A DNA stretch of 64,000 nt from positions 61,857-125,856 of the forward strand of contig NZ_NPDR01000009.1 of the NCBI RefSeq assembly GCF_002811765.1, read 5' to 3'. This stretch comes from Leptospira saintgironsiae. GTDB lineage: Bacteria; Spirochaetota; Leptospiria; Leptospirales; Leptospiraceae. The notes beneath the pieces are model-generated. The model saw only the letters and a list, made by a program, of their open reading frames with translations, ran no database searches and was not told the DNA's origin. Made by a program: the position numbers and the translations under genes. This document shows, piece after piece, positions 44,500 through 54,760 of the stretch; the first letter of the stretch is position 1; every line of letters begins with the position of its first letter.

Positions 44500-45663
44500 T
44501 TATAATCCTAATTTTCCTTCGAATAATAGGACGATACATCCTATTGCAGATCCAACTAAAAAACCTAATAAACTTCCATTGATCCTGATCTTCTCTAGGA
44601 CTCTTCTTGTTTTTAGTTCTAAATTTTCCCTGAATTGTTTGGGTTCCAATAATTTCAGCCCTTTAGAGATCTGTTCGCCCACATATTCCGAAACGGATTC
44701 ATTCGTTTTAGAACTTAAAAATTCCAGGAAAGAACGGATTGGTCCGTATTCTCTCAGATTTTCTAATTTAGAAATTTCTTCCTTATGGGTCAGAACAACT
44801 TCGCTGATCAATCGATTCAATTGTTCTCTACCGAAATCCGCTAAGGCACGGACCGCTTCCTCTCTTCTTTCAACTGGGAACTCGTTCCAGGATCCTATGT
44901 ATAATTCCACACATTCAGAGAATATAGAATATAATTCGAATAGAACTTCTTCCTCTTCCGTTTCGAAATCCTTTCCTTCTTTCAGGCCTTCTCCGAATTC
45001 TTTTATCCTTTTTTGAGGATCGATAAGCCAAATCAAAGGTTTTGCAAGAAATGAAAGTCCTTTTGTAATCCTTTGGACCCTTTCCCCAAAATCCTGATGA
45101 TCTGAAACCTTCATCAAGGTTTCTCCTACCAAGAATCGAACAGTAGAGAGTATCTCCTTGCGACTATTCAATTCATGTAAGATTTGTTTATCAGCCCCTG
45201 AAAATTTAAAATTAGAAACATATAATACTATATCTTCTTCTATTTTATCCCAGATCAGATTCAGGAATTCTCTGACTTCTTTTTCTCCTTTTAGATGTTC
45301 GTCTAAAAGTTCTCTGATCGCTTTGATGTTTTCAGGTTCATCCAAGATCCCGTCTAAATAAGATTTTAATTTATGTTCGCTAATGAGATCGGAGGATACC
45401 CAGCTGCCTATTTCTTCCGCGATTGTTTCACTTTCAGATTCAACCGCTTTGTAAGTTTTCCATACTGCAAACCAATCACAAATCGCTCCGACAAGTCCAC
45501 CTTCTAAGCCATGAATGAAAATATTTCCCCAAATATAAAGGCTCCATTTTTGCCAGAGCCCCAAAAGGAGAATACTTCCGAACAACACTAAAAGTGAATT
45601 CGAAACGAATTGGAGTTTAGAGTACGGCTTATTACCGTACGGCAAGATCAACGGAAAAACCAC
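44500..45663 (-). CDS. DUF445 family membrane protein
   Basis: The family is marked by GLEGGLVGAICDWFAVWKTYKAV and the long helical middle (SWVSSDLISEHKLKSYLDGIL). One membrane helix lies near residues 22-42, a second at 50-70, and another at the C-terminus (SLLGFLVGSAIGCIVLLF). DUF445 proteins are inner-membrane proteins of uncertain role. The start is GTG at 45663, which overlaps the end of the preceding gene by 16 bp. 387 residues is normal. Confidence 0.75.
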   Translation of the reverse strand: MVFPLILPYGNKPYSKLQFVSNSLLVLFGSILLLGLWQKWSLYIWGNIFIHGLEGGLVGAICDWFAVWKTYKAVESESETIAEEIGSWVSSDLISEHKLKSYLDGILDEPENIKAIRELLDEHLKGEKEVREFLNLIWDKIEEDIVLYVSNFKFSGADKQILHELNSRKEILSTVRFLVGETLMKVSDHQDFGERVQRITKGLSFLAKPLIWLIDPQKRIKEFGEGLKEGKDFETEEEEVLFELYSIFSECVELYIGSWNEFPVERREEAVRALADFGREQLNRLISEVVLTHKEEISKLENLREYGPIRSFLEFLSSKTNESVSEYVGEQISKGLKLLEPKQFRENLELKTRRVLEKIRINGSLLGFLVGSAIGCIVLLFEGKLGL

Positions 45664-48125
45664 CTTCCTTTCACGAAGGAAGAGAATATAAAGAAAATCG
45701 GCAGAAGGAAAAGAATGATGGTCAAGAAGACCGAATTCCCTTTAACAAATTTCAGATCAGAATCCTGTTTTCCCGAACAAACCAAAATTTCATTTCTTTG
45801 CGTTTGGAATAATATTCCACCTTCGGCATCTTCCCAACTAGGAAAAAAGGATCTTCGGACAAGCTTACAATTATGATTTTCTAATGCAGATTGTTCCGGT
45901 TTTTCCAGAGAAGAAGTTTCAGGACCTGCAAAAACTTCTTCATCCGAAAAAATACGAGGCAAGATCGGAAGTTCAGGAAGTAATACAGGTTCTTTAGGTT
46001 TTTCTTTTACAGGAAAAAATCTGCCTAAAAATTCATTTCTATCGGAGAAAGAAAGATCTCCGTATTTAGATTTGAATTCATCTTTCCAAGTATTATCTTC
46101 TTTTGGAACATTTAATACAAGTAAACCTTGGAACCATTTACTATAGTTTGGACCGGCTGCCTCGATCTCTTTTTTGCCAATACGAGCAAATACGATCCCA
46201 GCATCTAATCCTTCATGCAAGATCGCTTCATTCGTATTATATAAAAATCTTTTAGGACGAAGTGATTTCCCTCCGCTGAGTTCTTTATAATCAGCGACTC
46301 CCCAAGGTTTTTCAGTCAGAATTGCAATATCTGCTCCTGGATTTTTCAACTTAAATAGGAATAAAAAAGATTTATTCTCTAATTCTTTTTCGTACGTTTC
46401 AGAAGGAGAATCATTTGTGCGTAGTCCTTCTCTATTCACCCAACCTTTTAATAATTCAAAACGAGTCGGATTCAATTTTAGGATTTTATAAAGTTTTTCT
46501 GTAGAACCTATAATATAAGAAGTTCCGTTTGCCTGTAAAAAGCGGTGCAATCCTATACCCGCGTCTTCCAGTGAAAGTTCCTCTTCATAGCCTGGATTTT
46601 TTTTCCAAGCAGTCCAAGGTAGATAACGACTCAAATATGGCTGAAGTGCAAGAGAAGTCAAAGAAGCATCAGCTTCCATTCCGAGCAAATTTCTATGCCC
46701 TGCCCTTCTGATCAATAGTCCCAAAGTAAAAGGACTGTCTCCCCATTTTCTATGGGAGTCGATTTCTGGAAAAATTTTAGAATCTTTTGGAAGTTCCGAA
46801 AGTGCAACTTCTACATCTTTCATTTCCATTGCGGAGAAACTATCTTTTAAGAATGTAGTATTCTCTTTCCATTCTAACTCTGGATGCCATAAGAAAAATC
46901 TTACTAATGCAAAAAACAAAAGTGCGGAGACTGAATATTGCGCGACCAAAGAAGAAGTTTTATTCTTAAGCAAATGAACTGCAGTTTCTAAACCAGAAAA
47001 AGTTAAAAATAATAAAGAAAGATCTAATGCCCTATACCAAGGAAATCCTAAACCTGGGAAAAATTTAGAAAGAGAAGTATCTACTCCGATCCAATAAAAG
47101 ATCAAACTTGCGAAAAATACAAATCTGGATGCAGGAGGAAAAATTTTACGTTTTAGAATAGAACGAATTCCTAATAGAAATAGAGCCGGAAATACTACCT
47201 GTATCCAATGAAGTCCTATGATAAAATTCCATAAAAATGCGATTACTCCACTTCCTTCCCAAATCGGCTTTAATGCTCCTGAACCTAAAATGGAGATTAG
47301 CCCTGGAGTTGTATCCATAGGGAAAGTTTCCGCACGATAAGAAGAATATTTCAAAAAATTCCACCAAACCGGTGTAGCCACAATCAACGGAATGAAGAAT
47401 GCGATGGAGAACGCTCTTTTTCCAAGCTCTTCTCCCAAGAATAGGAAATAGATCAAAAGAGAGACCAAATAAAATAAAGAAGAAGGAAGGTCAGAATAAT
47501 AAACGCAGGCGCTTACTACCAAATATTTGGAAAGAGAAGATAATTTCCCAGTGGTCCTATATTTTTCTAAATAATAAAAACCTAATAAACTCCAACCGAG
47601 TCCGAAAAATCCGGTAACAGAACCACTAAACAATCCCACTAAGGAAAGTCCGAACGGCTCTTCTCCAGCACATAAGAAGAAGAATAAAAGCCCTGACATT
47701 GCGAGCATCACAGTGTTTGCTCTATGATTCGTTTCACTTAATAGTAAAAGGCTGAACTTGATAAATGCATACGTAAAAAGTAATATAGAAAGAAGAACTC
47801 CTATATTAAAAGAAAGAGAAAGTGAAGACCAGAAGAAGACTGTTTTATGAAGTACAGCCACCATAAAATAAAAGAATGGAGGCTGAAAGTAGAAGACCGG
47901 CATCCCAGAAAACCAACGGCTATCATAACCTAAAGATTGGCCGTTATTCAAAAATGAATCGTAGATCTCTGCTAAATGAGTTTGGGCATGAAGGCTCCAA
48001 CCCGAAAGAGTATCCTCGCTAAATAAGAATCTGAATTTGATTATAAGAACTAAGAATGAGGCGAGAAGTAGTAAGGGCCTTCGCCAAGCCGGAGCAAGTC
48101 TCCATTTTTTCTGAAAAAAAGGCAT
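45648..48125 (-). CDS. Large polytopic membrane protein, GT-C glycosyltransferase-like
   Basis: From ATG 48125 the product is 825 residues, with about 11-13 membrane helices in the first 430. A long periplasmic soluble region follows, and one final helix with a basic end (FLTIILFLLPIFFIF). The first loop after TM1 (GWSLHAQTHLAEIYDSFLNNGQSLGYDSRWFSGMPVFYFQPP) has the acidic/aromatic look of GT-C type enzymes or flippase-linked polymerases. No catalytic motif is proven. A hairpin and a 44-codon gene precede it on the same strand. Confidence 0.65.
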   Translation of the reverse strand: MPFFQKKWRLAPAWRRPLLLLASFLVLIIKFRFLFSEDTLSGWSLHAQTHLAEIYDSFLNNGQSLGYDSRWFSGMPVFYFQPPFFYFMVAVLHKTVFFWSSLSLSFNIGVLLSILLFTYAFIKFSLLLLSETNHRANTVMLAMSGLLFFFLCAGEEPFGLSLVGLFSGSVTGFFGLGWSLLGFYYLEKYRTTGKLSSLSKYLVVSACVYYSDLPSSLFYLVSLLIYFLFLGEELGKRAFSIAFFIPLIVATPVWWNFLKYSSYRAETFPMDTTPGLISILGSGALKPIWEGSGVIAFLWNFIIGLHWIQVVFPALFLLGIRSILKRKIFPPASRFVFFASLIFYWIGVDTSLSKFFPGLGFPWYRALDLSLLFLTFSGLETAVHLLKNKTSSLVAQYSVSALLFFALVRFFLWHPELEWKENTTFLKDSFSAMEMKDVEVALSELPKDSKIFPEIDSHRKWGDSPFTLGLLIRRAGHRNLLGMEADASLTSLALQPYLSRYLPWTAWKKNPGYEEELSLEDAGIGLHRFLQANGTSYIIGSTEKLYKILKLNPTRFELLKGWVNREGLRTNDSPSETYEKELENKSFLFLFKLKNPGADIAILTEKPWGVADYKELSGGKSLRPKRFLYNTNEAILHEGLDAGIVFARIGKKEIEAAGPNYSKWFQGLLVLNVPKEDNTWKDEFKSKYGDLSFSDRNEFLGRFFPVKEKPKEPVLLPELPILPRIFSDEEVFAGPETSSLEKPEQSALENHNCKLVRRSFFPSWEDAEGGILFQTQRNEILVCSGKQDSDLKFVKGNSVFLTIILFLLPIFFIFSSFVKGRWFFR

Positions 48126-48190
48126 GCCGAGAGGGTAAGGAAAACCCCCGGAATTGACAAGCAAAAGAGGATTTTAAGTGGGAAGGATTC

Positions 48191-48208
48191 GCCCCGAGAG
48201 CTCGGGGC
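48191..48208. repeat. GC-rich perfect inverted repeat in the leader of the polytopic membrane gene
   Basis: GCCCCGAG (48191-48198) and CTCGGGGC (48201-48208) are separated by two bases. It lies between the 44-residue gene and ATG 48125 on the minus strand. Neither strand has a U-tract after the stem, although Us precede it on the minus strand. Confidence 0.6.
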
Positions 48209-48221
48209 AAAAAGAGGAAGA

Positions 48222-48356
48222 CTATTCCTCTTTCACATTTTCCTGAACGTACTTTCTAAATTCAGCTTCGCTCATTTTGTCCGCATACAATGGATACAGA
48301 GCTGTAATTAACTCTTCCAAGGTGGGGAATTTTGCCCCGTCAAGCTTGAATGCCAT
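48222..48356 (-). CDS. Small conserved-looking protein of 44 residues
   Basis: A short open frame starts at ATG 48356 with AGAGGA four bases upstream and ends at TAG (48224-48222). The product begins MAFKLDGAKFPTLEEL and continues with TALYPLYADKMSEAEFRKYV and a Gln/Lys/Glu-rich end. This is a soluble, amphipathic two-helix pattern with balanced codon use. No family recognised. It is co-oriented with the flanking genes. Confidence 0.6.
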   Translation of the reverse strand: MAFKLDGAKFPTLEELITALYPLYADKMSEAEFRKYVQENVKEE

Positions 48357-48502
48357 ACGGTCCTCTACAAGGTAACGATTTCGGGATCCATTCTTAAAAG
48401 TAAGGACCCGTTCACCTTCTCTCTAACCATGATTTTCGGGGTCCAATACAATAAAACTAGAAAACGATCCAATATTCACGAAAGAGTAAATGTTTTATTC
48501 GT

Positions 48503-50548
48503 TTAGGAATGTTGGTCCTCTATCCCCAAGACTAGTATATCGTCTTTGGGTTCTGAACTTCCTAAAAACTTGAATAGATCCTCTTGGATGCCGCTTAATA
48601 ATTCTTCTAAACTTTGAGTGTCTCCAGTTCTTAAAGAGGCCAATACTCTTTCTATTCCATAAAAATCTCCAGGTAACCTGGAAGATTCAGTAAGACCGTC
48701 CGTAAAACAAAGTATCCTAAAACCAGGAGTGAGTAGGATCTCCTTATCTTCAAAATTGAAATTTTCTAAAAGACCTACTAACGGGTTTTCACATTCAATT
48801 ATATGTTCTTCGTCTTTTGTCTGGACCAAAACTGGAGGAGATCCTGCCAAAGAAAGAGTGAGATTTTTTCCATCAGGAGAAATTTCTAAAATGGATGCGG
48901 AGAAGAATGTGGAAACATTTCCATACTTGCCATGGAATTGGGAACCAATCTCCGAGAGTAATTTTCCGGGACTTTCTTCCTTTAATCTTAGATCTTCATA
49001 AACACTTCGGATCAGGATTGTGATGAGGGCCGCTTGTATACCATGACCAGTTGCATCTGCTAAGAAGATACGGATCTTGCCGCTTGGAAGTTCAGCTATA
49101 TCGTAAAGATCTCCGCCTACTTCTGCTAAAGGTTTATGAAGGATCCCAAATTTGATTTGTCCTATCTTCTTTTCAACGGCGTCTTCCAAATTTAAGAGTC
49201 CTTTTTGGATCTCTCTTGCAACATTCAGATCATTTTGGATAAGACGGAGTGCATTTCTAAGTTGTTTGGTCCTTTCTTCTACCCTTCTTTCTAAATTTCT
49301 GGAAAGATCTAAAAGTCTATCCAAACTTTCAGAACTTCTGATAGATAAGAATACAGACTGAGCTACTATAAATACGAATGCACCAATATTTGTAAAATAT
49401 CCGGTATCTAAATAGAAGGTCGCGTATAAGATATCGTGGATCATTGCAGCATATACAAATACGAATCCGGCTAGGATAATAAGTGCACCTTTTCTTCTTC
49501 TTAAAGAAGCTTTAGTGAGTGAAAATAGTCCGAGTGTTCCTGCAAGAAACGCTACCAGATAATAGATAGTAATCGTGAATGTAAATATCCTGACGGGGAA
49601 TACTAAAACGACTATACATGCCCCAATAGCGATCCACCAAACCAGATCCACAAGAATTCGTTTTAATTCTCTTGGAAAAACAGAAAGTATATAACTTAAA
49701 AAAACAGGGATTGCAAGGTAGAATGTAACATATTCTATCCTAACATAATGATGGTATTTTAGAAAATCAAGATATTCTGAAATAATCCTTGTGCCTGAGA
49801 ATAAACCCCTTGCTGCCATGATCACACAATAGGTGCCAAAATACATGGAGGCGGCTTCTCCCCTTCTTACAACTGCATAGATAAGATGAAGTAATCCGAT
49901 GCAGAAAAGTCCTCCCGCTAAGAATAGATCCAAAAATCTTTCGGCGTTCCAGGTTTTTTCCATGAGGGATGCAGTTCCAAATCGAATGGGTGCCCAAAAA
50001 CCTCCGAGTCTATGGTCCCTGTTTGCGATTTGCATGTCTATCTTCAGCTCCTCTCCGTCCGGAGTGAACTTTACTAACTTATTACACCATGCAGGTTTCA
50101 CCTCGAAGACTGTGATATCTGAATAAGAAGGAAATTCAACTTCTCCACAAGAAGCTAAAAGTTTGCCATTCACATATAAAAAGTAAGAAGAGCTTTGCTC
50201 TTGTAAGATAAATGCGAGTTCTCCATAATTTCGATTTAGTTTAAGATTGAGTTCATAGGTCCCGTAACCTTCCCCCAATCTAGATCCATTCTTTCCGTTC
50301 CAGGAAGAAGGTACACTAACTACCTCGTAGGAGTTCTGACTCTCTAATCCGGAACTTTTCCAATACAACCATCTGAATTTCCAAAGCCCGGAAAGTAGAA
50401 TGGGACCTTGTTCTTCCAGATCATAATTCTTTAACTCGAGTGTTCCCTGAACAATTACGGGATGTTCTACTTTTTTCGAGGAGTCAGAACAGCCATAAAA
50501 GAAGAATGGGAGAAATACCAGAGTTAAGAGTGTGAAGGCCTTTTTCAT
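48503..50548 (-). CDS. Membrane-anchored SpoIIE/RsbU-type PP2C phosphatase with 7TM sensor region
   Basis: A candidate lipoprotein-type signal (PFFFYGC, Cys20) opens a jelly-roll extracytoplasmic domain, about 60-190 (7TMR-DISM extracellular type 2-like). Seven membrane helices follow at about 205-400, then a short coiled coil (about 405-445, ERTKQLRNALRLIQNDL) and a SpoIIE phosphatase domain to residue 681. Metal-binding motifs are GGDLYD and LADATGHGIQAALITIL, with LCFTDGLTES. This type of protein usually dephosphorylates an anti-anti-sigma factor and so couples an outside signal to gene expression. No STAS or kinase gene lies nearby. The stop lies 146 bp from the small gene. Confidence 0.88.
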   Translation of the reverse strand: MKKAFTLLTLVFLPFFFYGCSDSSKKVEHPVIVQGTLELKNYDLEEQGPILLSGLWKFRWLYWKSSGLESQNSYEVVSVPSSWNGKNGSRLGEGYGTYELNLKLNRNYGELAFILQEQSSSYFLYVNGKLLASCGEVEFPSYSDITVFEVKPAWCNKLVKFTPDGEELKIDMQIANRDHRLGGFWAPIRFGTASLMEKTWNAERFLDLFLAGGLFCIGLLHLIYAVVRRGEAASMYFGTYCVIMAARGLFSGTRIISEYLDFLKYHHYVRIEYVTFYLAIPVFLSYILSVFPRELKRILVDLVWWIAIGACIVVLVFPVRIFTFTITIYYLVAFLAGTLGLFSLTKASLRRRKGALIILAGFVFVYAAMIHDILYATFYLDTGYFTNIGAFVFIVAQSVFLSIRSSESLDRLLDLSRNLERRVEERTKQLRNALRLIQNDLNVAREIQKGLLNLEDAVEKKIGQIKFGILHKPLAEVGGDLYDIAELPSGKIRIFLADATGHGIQAALITILIRSVYEDLRLKEESPGKLLSEIGSQFHGKYGNVSTFFSASILEISPDGKNLTLSLAGSPPVLVQTKDEEHIIECENPLVGLLENFNFEDKEILLTPGFRILCFTDGLTESSRLPGDFYGIERVLASLRTGDTQSLEELLSGIQEDLFKFLGSSEPKDDILVLGIEDQHS

Positions 50549-50643
50549 TTCTTTAGAAAATCCGCTTTAAACCGAAGTCTGAGGGATCGAATCAAAAAAG
50601 CGTTCAAAATAGGAAAAAAATGTTCTAAAATATAAAACCCTTC

Positions 50644-50724
50644 TTGACAAAAAGAAAGGCCTTCCGACTATAACAGATAAATATCCAATTTATTGGATAA
50701 AAATTCCGAGTTATCGTCGGAAGG
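50644..50724 (+). promoter_or_regulatory. Promoter and nested dyads of the sulfate importer operon
   Basis: TTGACA (50644-50649) and TATAAC (50669-50674) with a 19-bp spacer form a promoter. A perfect inner dyad, TATCCAA (50682-50688) / TTGGATA (50693-50699), would overlap the transcription start. An outer pair of 15-bp arms (50660-50674 and 50710-50724) matches at 14 of 15 positions and encloses the inner dyad; its right arm contains the GGAAGG ribosome binding site. This fits an operator for a sulfur-responsive repressor or a leader hairpin. Confidence 0.6.
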
Positions 50725-50733
50725 GACGTAAAA

Positions 50734-51792
50734 GTGAACCTTATGAAAGCAAAATCTAATAATTCTGTACTACGGTCAATTGCCAAAGGGATAGGCGCTC
50801 TGGCTTTAACCGCTATCTTCTCCTTGTCTGCATATGCGGATGATACTCTGTTAAACGTTTCCTTCGATCCAACTCGGGAACTTTACGAAGAAATTAACAA
50901 GAAGTTCGTAGAATCTTGGAAGAAGAAGTCCGGCAAAGACTTAACCATCCAACAATCCCATGGTGGATCCGGAAAACAAGCTAGAGCCGTAATCGACGGT
51001 TTAGAAGCGGATGTAGTAACTCTTGCACTTGCTTATGATATCGATAGCATCGTTACTAACGGTGGATCTGTTTCTAAAGATTGGGAGAAAGCATTCCCCA
51101 ACCATTCTACTCCATACTACTCTACTATCGTTTTCTTAGTTAGAAAAGGAAATCCTAAAGCAATCAAAGATTGGGATGATGTTGTAAAACCAGGAATAGG
51201 AGTAATCACACCAAACCCTAAAACTTCTGGTGGAGCTCGTTGGAATTATTTAGCAGCTTGGGGATTCGCTAAGAAACAATACAAAACTGAAGAAAAAGCG
51301 ATCGAGTTCGTTAGAAATCTCTACAAGAACACTTCCGTTCTGGACACAGGTGCCAGAGGATCCACTACTACTTTCGTTCAAAGAGGAATCGGTGATGTTC
51401 TTCTTGCTTGGGAAAATGAAGCAGAACTTGCTCTATCTGAGTCCAGAAAAGCAAACGGTGGAGTCGCTCAATTCGAAGTGGTTTATCCAAGCACAAGTAT
51501 CCTTGCTGAAACTCCTGTAGCAATCGTTGAAAAAGTGGCTGCTAAAAAAGGAACCACTGATATAGCAAAAGCATACTTGGATTTCTTATACACTAAAGAA
51601 GGCCAGGAAATCATCGCGAAACATTTCTTCCGTCCGAATGATGCAGCTATCCTGAAAGCAAATATTGCAAAATTCCCTAAACTTCAATTATTCGATGTAA
51701 GAACTATTGAAGGTTCCTGGGCGGCAGCTCATAAAAAACATTTTGCTGACGGTGGTCTTTTCGACTCCATCTACAGCGAAGCGAAGAAGTAA
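50734..51792 (+). CDS. sbp: Sulfate/thiosulfate ABC transporter substrate-binding protein (Sbp/CysP)
   Basis: The periplasmic binding protein of the importer encoded downstream. A signal peptide ([14 protein letters not shown]) precedes the mature [23 protein letters not shown], characteristic of Sbp. Other conserved stretches are [48 protein letters not shown] and [20 protein letters not shown]. The start is GTG at 50734, with GGAAGGGA seven bases upstream; an ATG at 50743 is the alternative. Sulfate versus thiosulfate preference cannot be told. It is the first gene of the operon, controlled by the dyad promoter. Confidence 0.9.
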   Translation: MNLMKAKSNNSVLRSIAKGIGALALTAIFSLSAYADDTLLNVSFDPTRELYEEINKKFVESWKKKSGKDLTIQQSHGGSGKQARAVIDGLEADVVTLALAYDIDSIVTNGGSVSKDWEKAFPNHSTPYYSTIVFLVRKGNPKAIKDWDDVVKPGIGVITPNPKTSGGARWNYLAAWGFAKKQYKTEEKAIEFVRNLYKNTSVLDTGARGSTTTFVQRGIGDVLLAWENEAELALSESRKANGGVAQFEVVYPSTSILAETPVAIVEKVAAKKGTTDIAKAYLDFLYTKEGQEIIAKHFFRPNDAAILKANIAKFPKLQLFDVRTIEGSWAAAHKKHFADGGLFDSIYSEAKK

Positions 51793-51822
51793 GTAGAATC
51801 TCTACATCCACTTACAAAAAGG

Positions 51823-51843
51823 GAGCCGCTCAAGGCGCGGCTC
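51823..51843 (+). terminator. Intra-operon hairpin between the binding protein and cysT
   Basis: GAGCCGC (51823-51829) and GCGGCTC (51837-51843) form a GC-rich stem followed by a weak T-run (TTGGTTT). Such partial terminators between a binding protein and its permeases can leave more binding protein than permease. It would not fully stop transcription. Confidence 0.5.
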
Positions 51844-51896
51844 TTGGTTTGACGAAATAGGGCGTTTCTCAAGAATCGACTCAAAGGGTTTCCTGT

Positions 51897-52724
51897 TTGA
51901 AGCTAATTTTTCGTCCTTATTCTAAAACAAGCTTTGGTCTGTCCTTAGGACTTACAGTCTTCTACCTTAGCCTTCTTGTTATCATTCCATTATCCGCATT
52001 ATTCTTTAAATCTGCGACTTTAGGCGTTTCAGGACTCTGGGAAGTTTTTTCAGAGGAGAGAATTAAGCAGGCTTTGTATTTAAGCTTTGGCGCAGGTGGA
52101 GTCGCAGCTATCATCAATCTATTCGTAGGATTTTTATTCGCCTGGGTTTTGGTAAGATACAATTTCCCAGGTAAAAAGATCTTAGATTCACTCGTGGATC
52201 TTCCATTCACTCTTCCTACAGCAGTTGCGGGGATCGCTCTTACTACAATCTATGCTCCAAACGGTTTTATCGGAAAATATCTTACACCTTATGGGATCAA
52301 GATCGCATACACTCCGATCGGGATTGTAATCGCTTTAGTATTCATCGGATTTCCTTTCGTAGTCAGAACGGTCCAACCTATCTTGGAAGATCTTCCAAAA
52401 GAATTGGAAGAAAGTGCTTATTGTTTAGGAGCGACTAGGTTCCAAACATTTACTAAGGTGATCTTACCTGAATTAATCCCTTCTCTACTTGCAGGAACCA
52501 GTATGGCATTTGCGAGAGGGATTGGAGAATACGGATCTGTTGTTTTTATCTCAGGAAACCTTCCTGGTAAAACTGAAATTCTTCCATTACTCATAGTTAC
52601 CAAATTAGAACAGTATGAATATGCGAAGGCAACAGGAATTGCAGTATTGATGTTGGTTCTTTCATTCACGATCATGTTCGGGATAAATTATCTGCAAAAC
52701 AGAGCCTCTAGGAGACTTGGATGA
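51897..52724 (+). CDS. cysT: Sulfate ABC transporter permease CysT (CysU)
   Basis: An inner-membrane permease with six helices; the EAA loop reads [24 protein letters not shown], and the C-terminal [16 protein letters not shown] is typical for CysT. The start is TTG at 51897 ([10 protein letters not shown]), as no ATG or GTG is in frame nearby and the N-terminus matches the family. 275 residues is normal. The stop overlaps cysW's start by four bases, so the permease pair is co-translated. Confidence 0.92.
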   Translation: MKLIFRPYSKTSFGLSLGLTVFYLSLLVIIPLSALFFKSATLGVSGLWEVFSEERIKQALYLSFGAGGVAAIINLFVGFLFAWVLVRYNFPGKKILDSLVDLPFTLPTAVAGIALTTIYAPNGFIGKYLTPYGIKIAYTPIGIVIALVFIGFPFVVRTVQPILEDLPKELEESAYCLGATRFQTFTKVILPELIPSLLAGTSMAFARGIGEYGSVVFISGNLPGKTEILPLLIVTKLEQYEYAKATGIAVLMLVLSFTIMFGINYLQNRASRRLG

Positions 52725-53605
52725 AAGAAACAGAATCCGTTTGGATCCGCTTGGCTTTGATCTCTTCTGTCTTAGTTCTTGCATTTATCATTCTAATCCT
52801 GCCGATCACAGTAGTTTTTTTAGAAGCATTCGCCCAAGGTTGGGAACCTTATCTACAAGGCTTAAAGGACAGTGATACAATTGCTGCGATGTTAATGACA
52901 TTGAAGGTAGCGGGAATCGCAGTTCCTTTGAACACAGCATTCGGATTAACAGCCGCATTTCTTTTGACCAGATTTGAATTTCCCGGAAAAAATATTCTAC
53001 TTACGATCATAGATTCTCCATTTGCAGTTTCTCCAGTAATCTCCGGTTTGATCTTTCTATTACTTTTCGGGAAACAAGGCTGGATGGGAAATATATTAGA
53101 AGAATGGAATATTAAGATCGTATTCAATACTCCTGGACTTGTGATCGCAACTGTATTTATCACACTTCCATTTGTTGCGAGGGAATTAATTCCACTCATG
53201 CAAAGCCAGGGGAAAGAAGAAGAGGAAGCTGGAATTTTACTCGGAGCCTCTCTCTACCAAACATTTATCAAAATTATCATCCCTAATATTAAATGGGGAC
53301 TTTTATACGGACTTATACTTTGTAACGCGAGAGCTATGGGAGAATTCGGAGCAGTTTCAGTATTGTCCGGACATATCCGAGGAAAGACGAACACACTCCC
53401 TCTACAAATAGAAATGTTATATAATGAGTACAACTCAGTAGGAGCATTTTCTGCTGCATCTGTACTTGTATTTCTTTCTCTACTTACCTTGCTCTTAAAA
53501 ACAATCTTAGAAAGAAATCTTCATCGCAGAGAAGAAATAGAGATCCCAGAAACAACTGGCCTCGGAAAAGAAAAAAATACAACTGTTCAGGTTTCCAAAT
53601 CCTAG
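52721..53605 (+). CDS. cysW: Sulfate ABC transporter permease CysW
   Basis: The partner of CysT, with six helices and the EAA loop [25 protein letters not shown]. The conserved CysW end [34 protein letters not shown] is clear. 294 residues. It begins in the cysT stop codon (ATGA) and lies nine bases before the cysA start. The charged C-terminal tail is slightly long. Confidence 0.92.
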   Translation: MKETESVWIRLALISSVLVLAFIILILPITVVFLEAFAQGWEPYLQGLKDSDTIAAMLMTLKVAGIAVPLNTAFGLTAAFLLTRFEFPGKNILLTIIDSPFAVSPVISGLIFLLLFGKQGWMGNILEEWNIKIVFNTPGLVIATVFITLPFVARELIPLMQSQGKEEEEAGILLGASLYQTFIKIIIPNIKWGLLYGLILCNARAMGEFGAVSVLSGHIRGKTNTLPLQIEMLYNEYNSVGAFSAASVLVFLSLLTLLLKTILERNLHRREEIEIPETTGLGKEKNTTVQVSKS

Positions 53606-53614
53606 GAGAATAGA

Positions 53615-54688
53615 ATGTCTATTGAAATTCGAAATGTAAGCAAACGATTCGGAAAATTCCAGGCCTTGGACCAAGTGGACCTGACAATCCCAGATGGAAA
53701 CCTAGTCGCATTACTCGGGCCATCCGGAAGCGGCAAAACAACACTCCTGAGGATCATTGCTGGATTAGATACTCCTGATGAAGGAGAAGTATTATTCAAT
53801 GGAGAAAAATCCAAAGCCAAAAGTTCAAAAGACAGAGGAGTCGGATTCGTATTCCAACATTATGCGCTCTTCCGTCACATGACAATTTTTGAAAATATCG
53901 CATTTGGTTTAAAAGTCCGCCCAAGATCCATAAGACCTTCTAAAGAAGAGATCCAAGAAAAAGTATTCCAACTTTTGAAATTAGTACAGTTAGAAAATTT
54001 CCACGCTAGATTTCCTTTTGAATTATCCGGAGGGCAAAGACAAAGGGTTGCTTTAGCAAGAGCATTGGCGATAGAACCTAAGTTTTTACTTTTAGATGAA
54101 CCTTTCGGAGCATTGGATGCAAAAGTAAGAAAAGAATTACGCACCTGGCTCAGAAGACTACATGACGAGATCCATATCACAAGTGTATTCGTAACTCATG
54201 ACCAAGAAGAAGCATTAGAAGTAAGTGATTCCATAGTTATTTTAAGATCCGGAAAGATCGAGCAGATAGGAACTCCTGACGAAGTTTATAATAAACCTAA
54301 AACTCCTTTCGTTTTCCACTTCTTAGGAGATGTAAATCTTTTCCATGGAAGGATCCACGAAGGAACTGCAAAGATTGGCGATATAGATGTAGCAACTCCG
54401 GAACATTCAGATGTGGTAGACAAAGAAGGAGTCGCTTACGTTAGACCTTATGATGTGGAAATTTCAAGGACAGCTACCCAAGGAATTCCTGCAGAGATCC
54501 AATACATTCATTCTACAGGTCGAAATGTGAGGATTGAATTAAAACGTTTGGATTCAGGAACTTTAATCGAGTCATTGCTCGACCAATCCAGCTTTAAAGA
54601 ATTAAATCTACTACCTGGCGAAACAGTATATCTCAGGATCAAAAAAGCAAAAGTATATGTAGAATATATGGAAGACTTTTCGATCTAG
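53615..54688 (+). CDS. cysA: Sulfate ABC transporter ATP-binding protein CysA
   Basis: The ATPase of the sulfate importer: Walker [10 protein letters not shown] (35-43), Q-loop [10 protein letters not shown], signature [15 protein letters not shown], Walker [12 protein letters not shown], and switch THDQEEALE. The C-terminal TOBE-like region (about 235-357) contains VNLFHGR and [12 protein letters not shown], the usual CysA feature. 357 residues is normal. TAGGAG lies eight bases before ATG 53615. The operon ends at a strong terminator. Confidence 0.93.
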   Translation: MSIEIRNVSKRFGKFQALDQVDLTIPDGNLVALLGPSGSGKTTLLRIIAGLDTPDEGEVLFNGEKSKAKSSKDRGVGFVFQHYALFRHMTIFENIAFGLKVRPRSIRPSKEEIQEKVFQLLKLVQLENFHARFPFELSGGQRQRVALARALAIEPKFLLLDEPFGALDAKVRKELRTWLRRLHDEIHITSVFVTHDQEEALEVSDSIVILRSGKIEQIGTPDEVYNKPKTPFVFHFLGDVNLFHGRIHEGTAKIGDIDVATPEHSDVVDKEGVAYVRPYDVEISRTATQGIPAEIQYIHSTGRNVRIELKRLDSGTLIESLLDQSSFKELNLLPGETVYLRIKKAKVYVEYMEDFSI

Positions 54689-54718
54689 TCAAAAAGAATT
54701 TAGATAAGAATAATAAAG

Positions 54719-54745
54719 AAAATCCCCGCTTATCACGGGGATTTT
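54719..54745. terminator. Bidirectional rho-independent terminator
   Basis: AAAATCCCCG (54719-54728) and CGGGGATTTT (54736-54745) flank a seven-base loop, with T-runs on both strands. It ends the sulfate operon and the convergent small secreted-protein gene. Confidence 0.92.
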
Positions 54746-54760
54746 TTATAGCAGCAGATC

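Noticed and set aside
48191..48208. The GC-rich palindrome as a rho-independent terminator
   Set aside because: Neither strand has Ts after the stem, so it does not qualify.
50549..50733. A SAM or other riboswitch upstream of the sulfate operon
   Set aside because: I could not find the paired helices and conserved core of any known SAM class; the dyads are better read as operator or leader hairpins.
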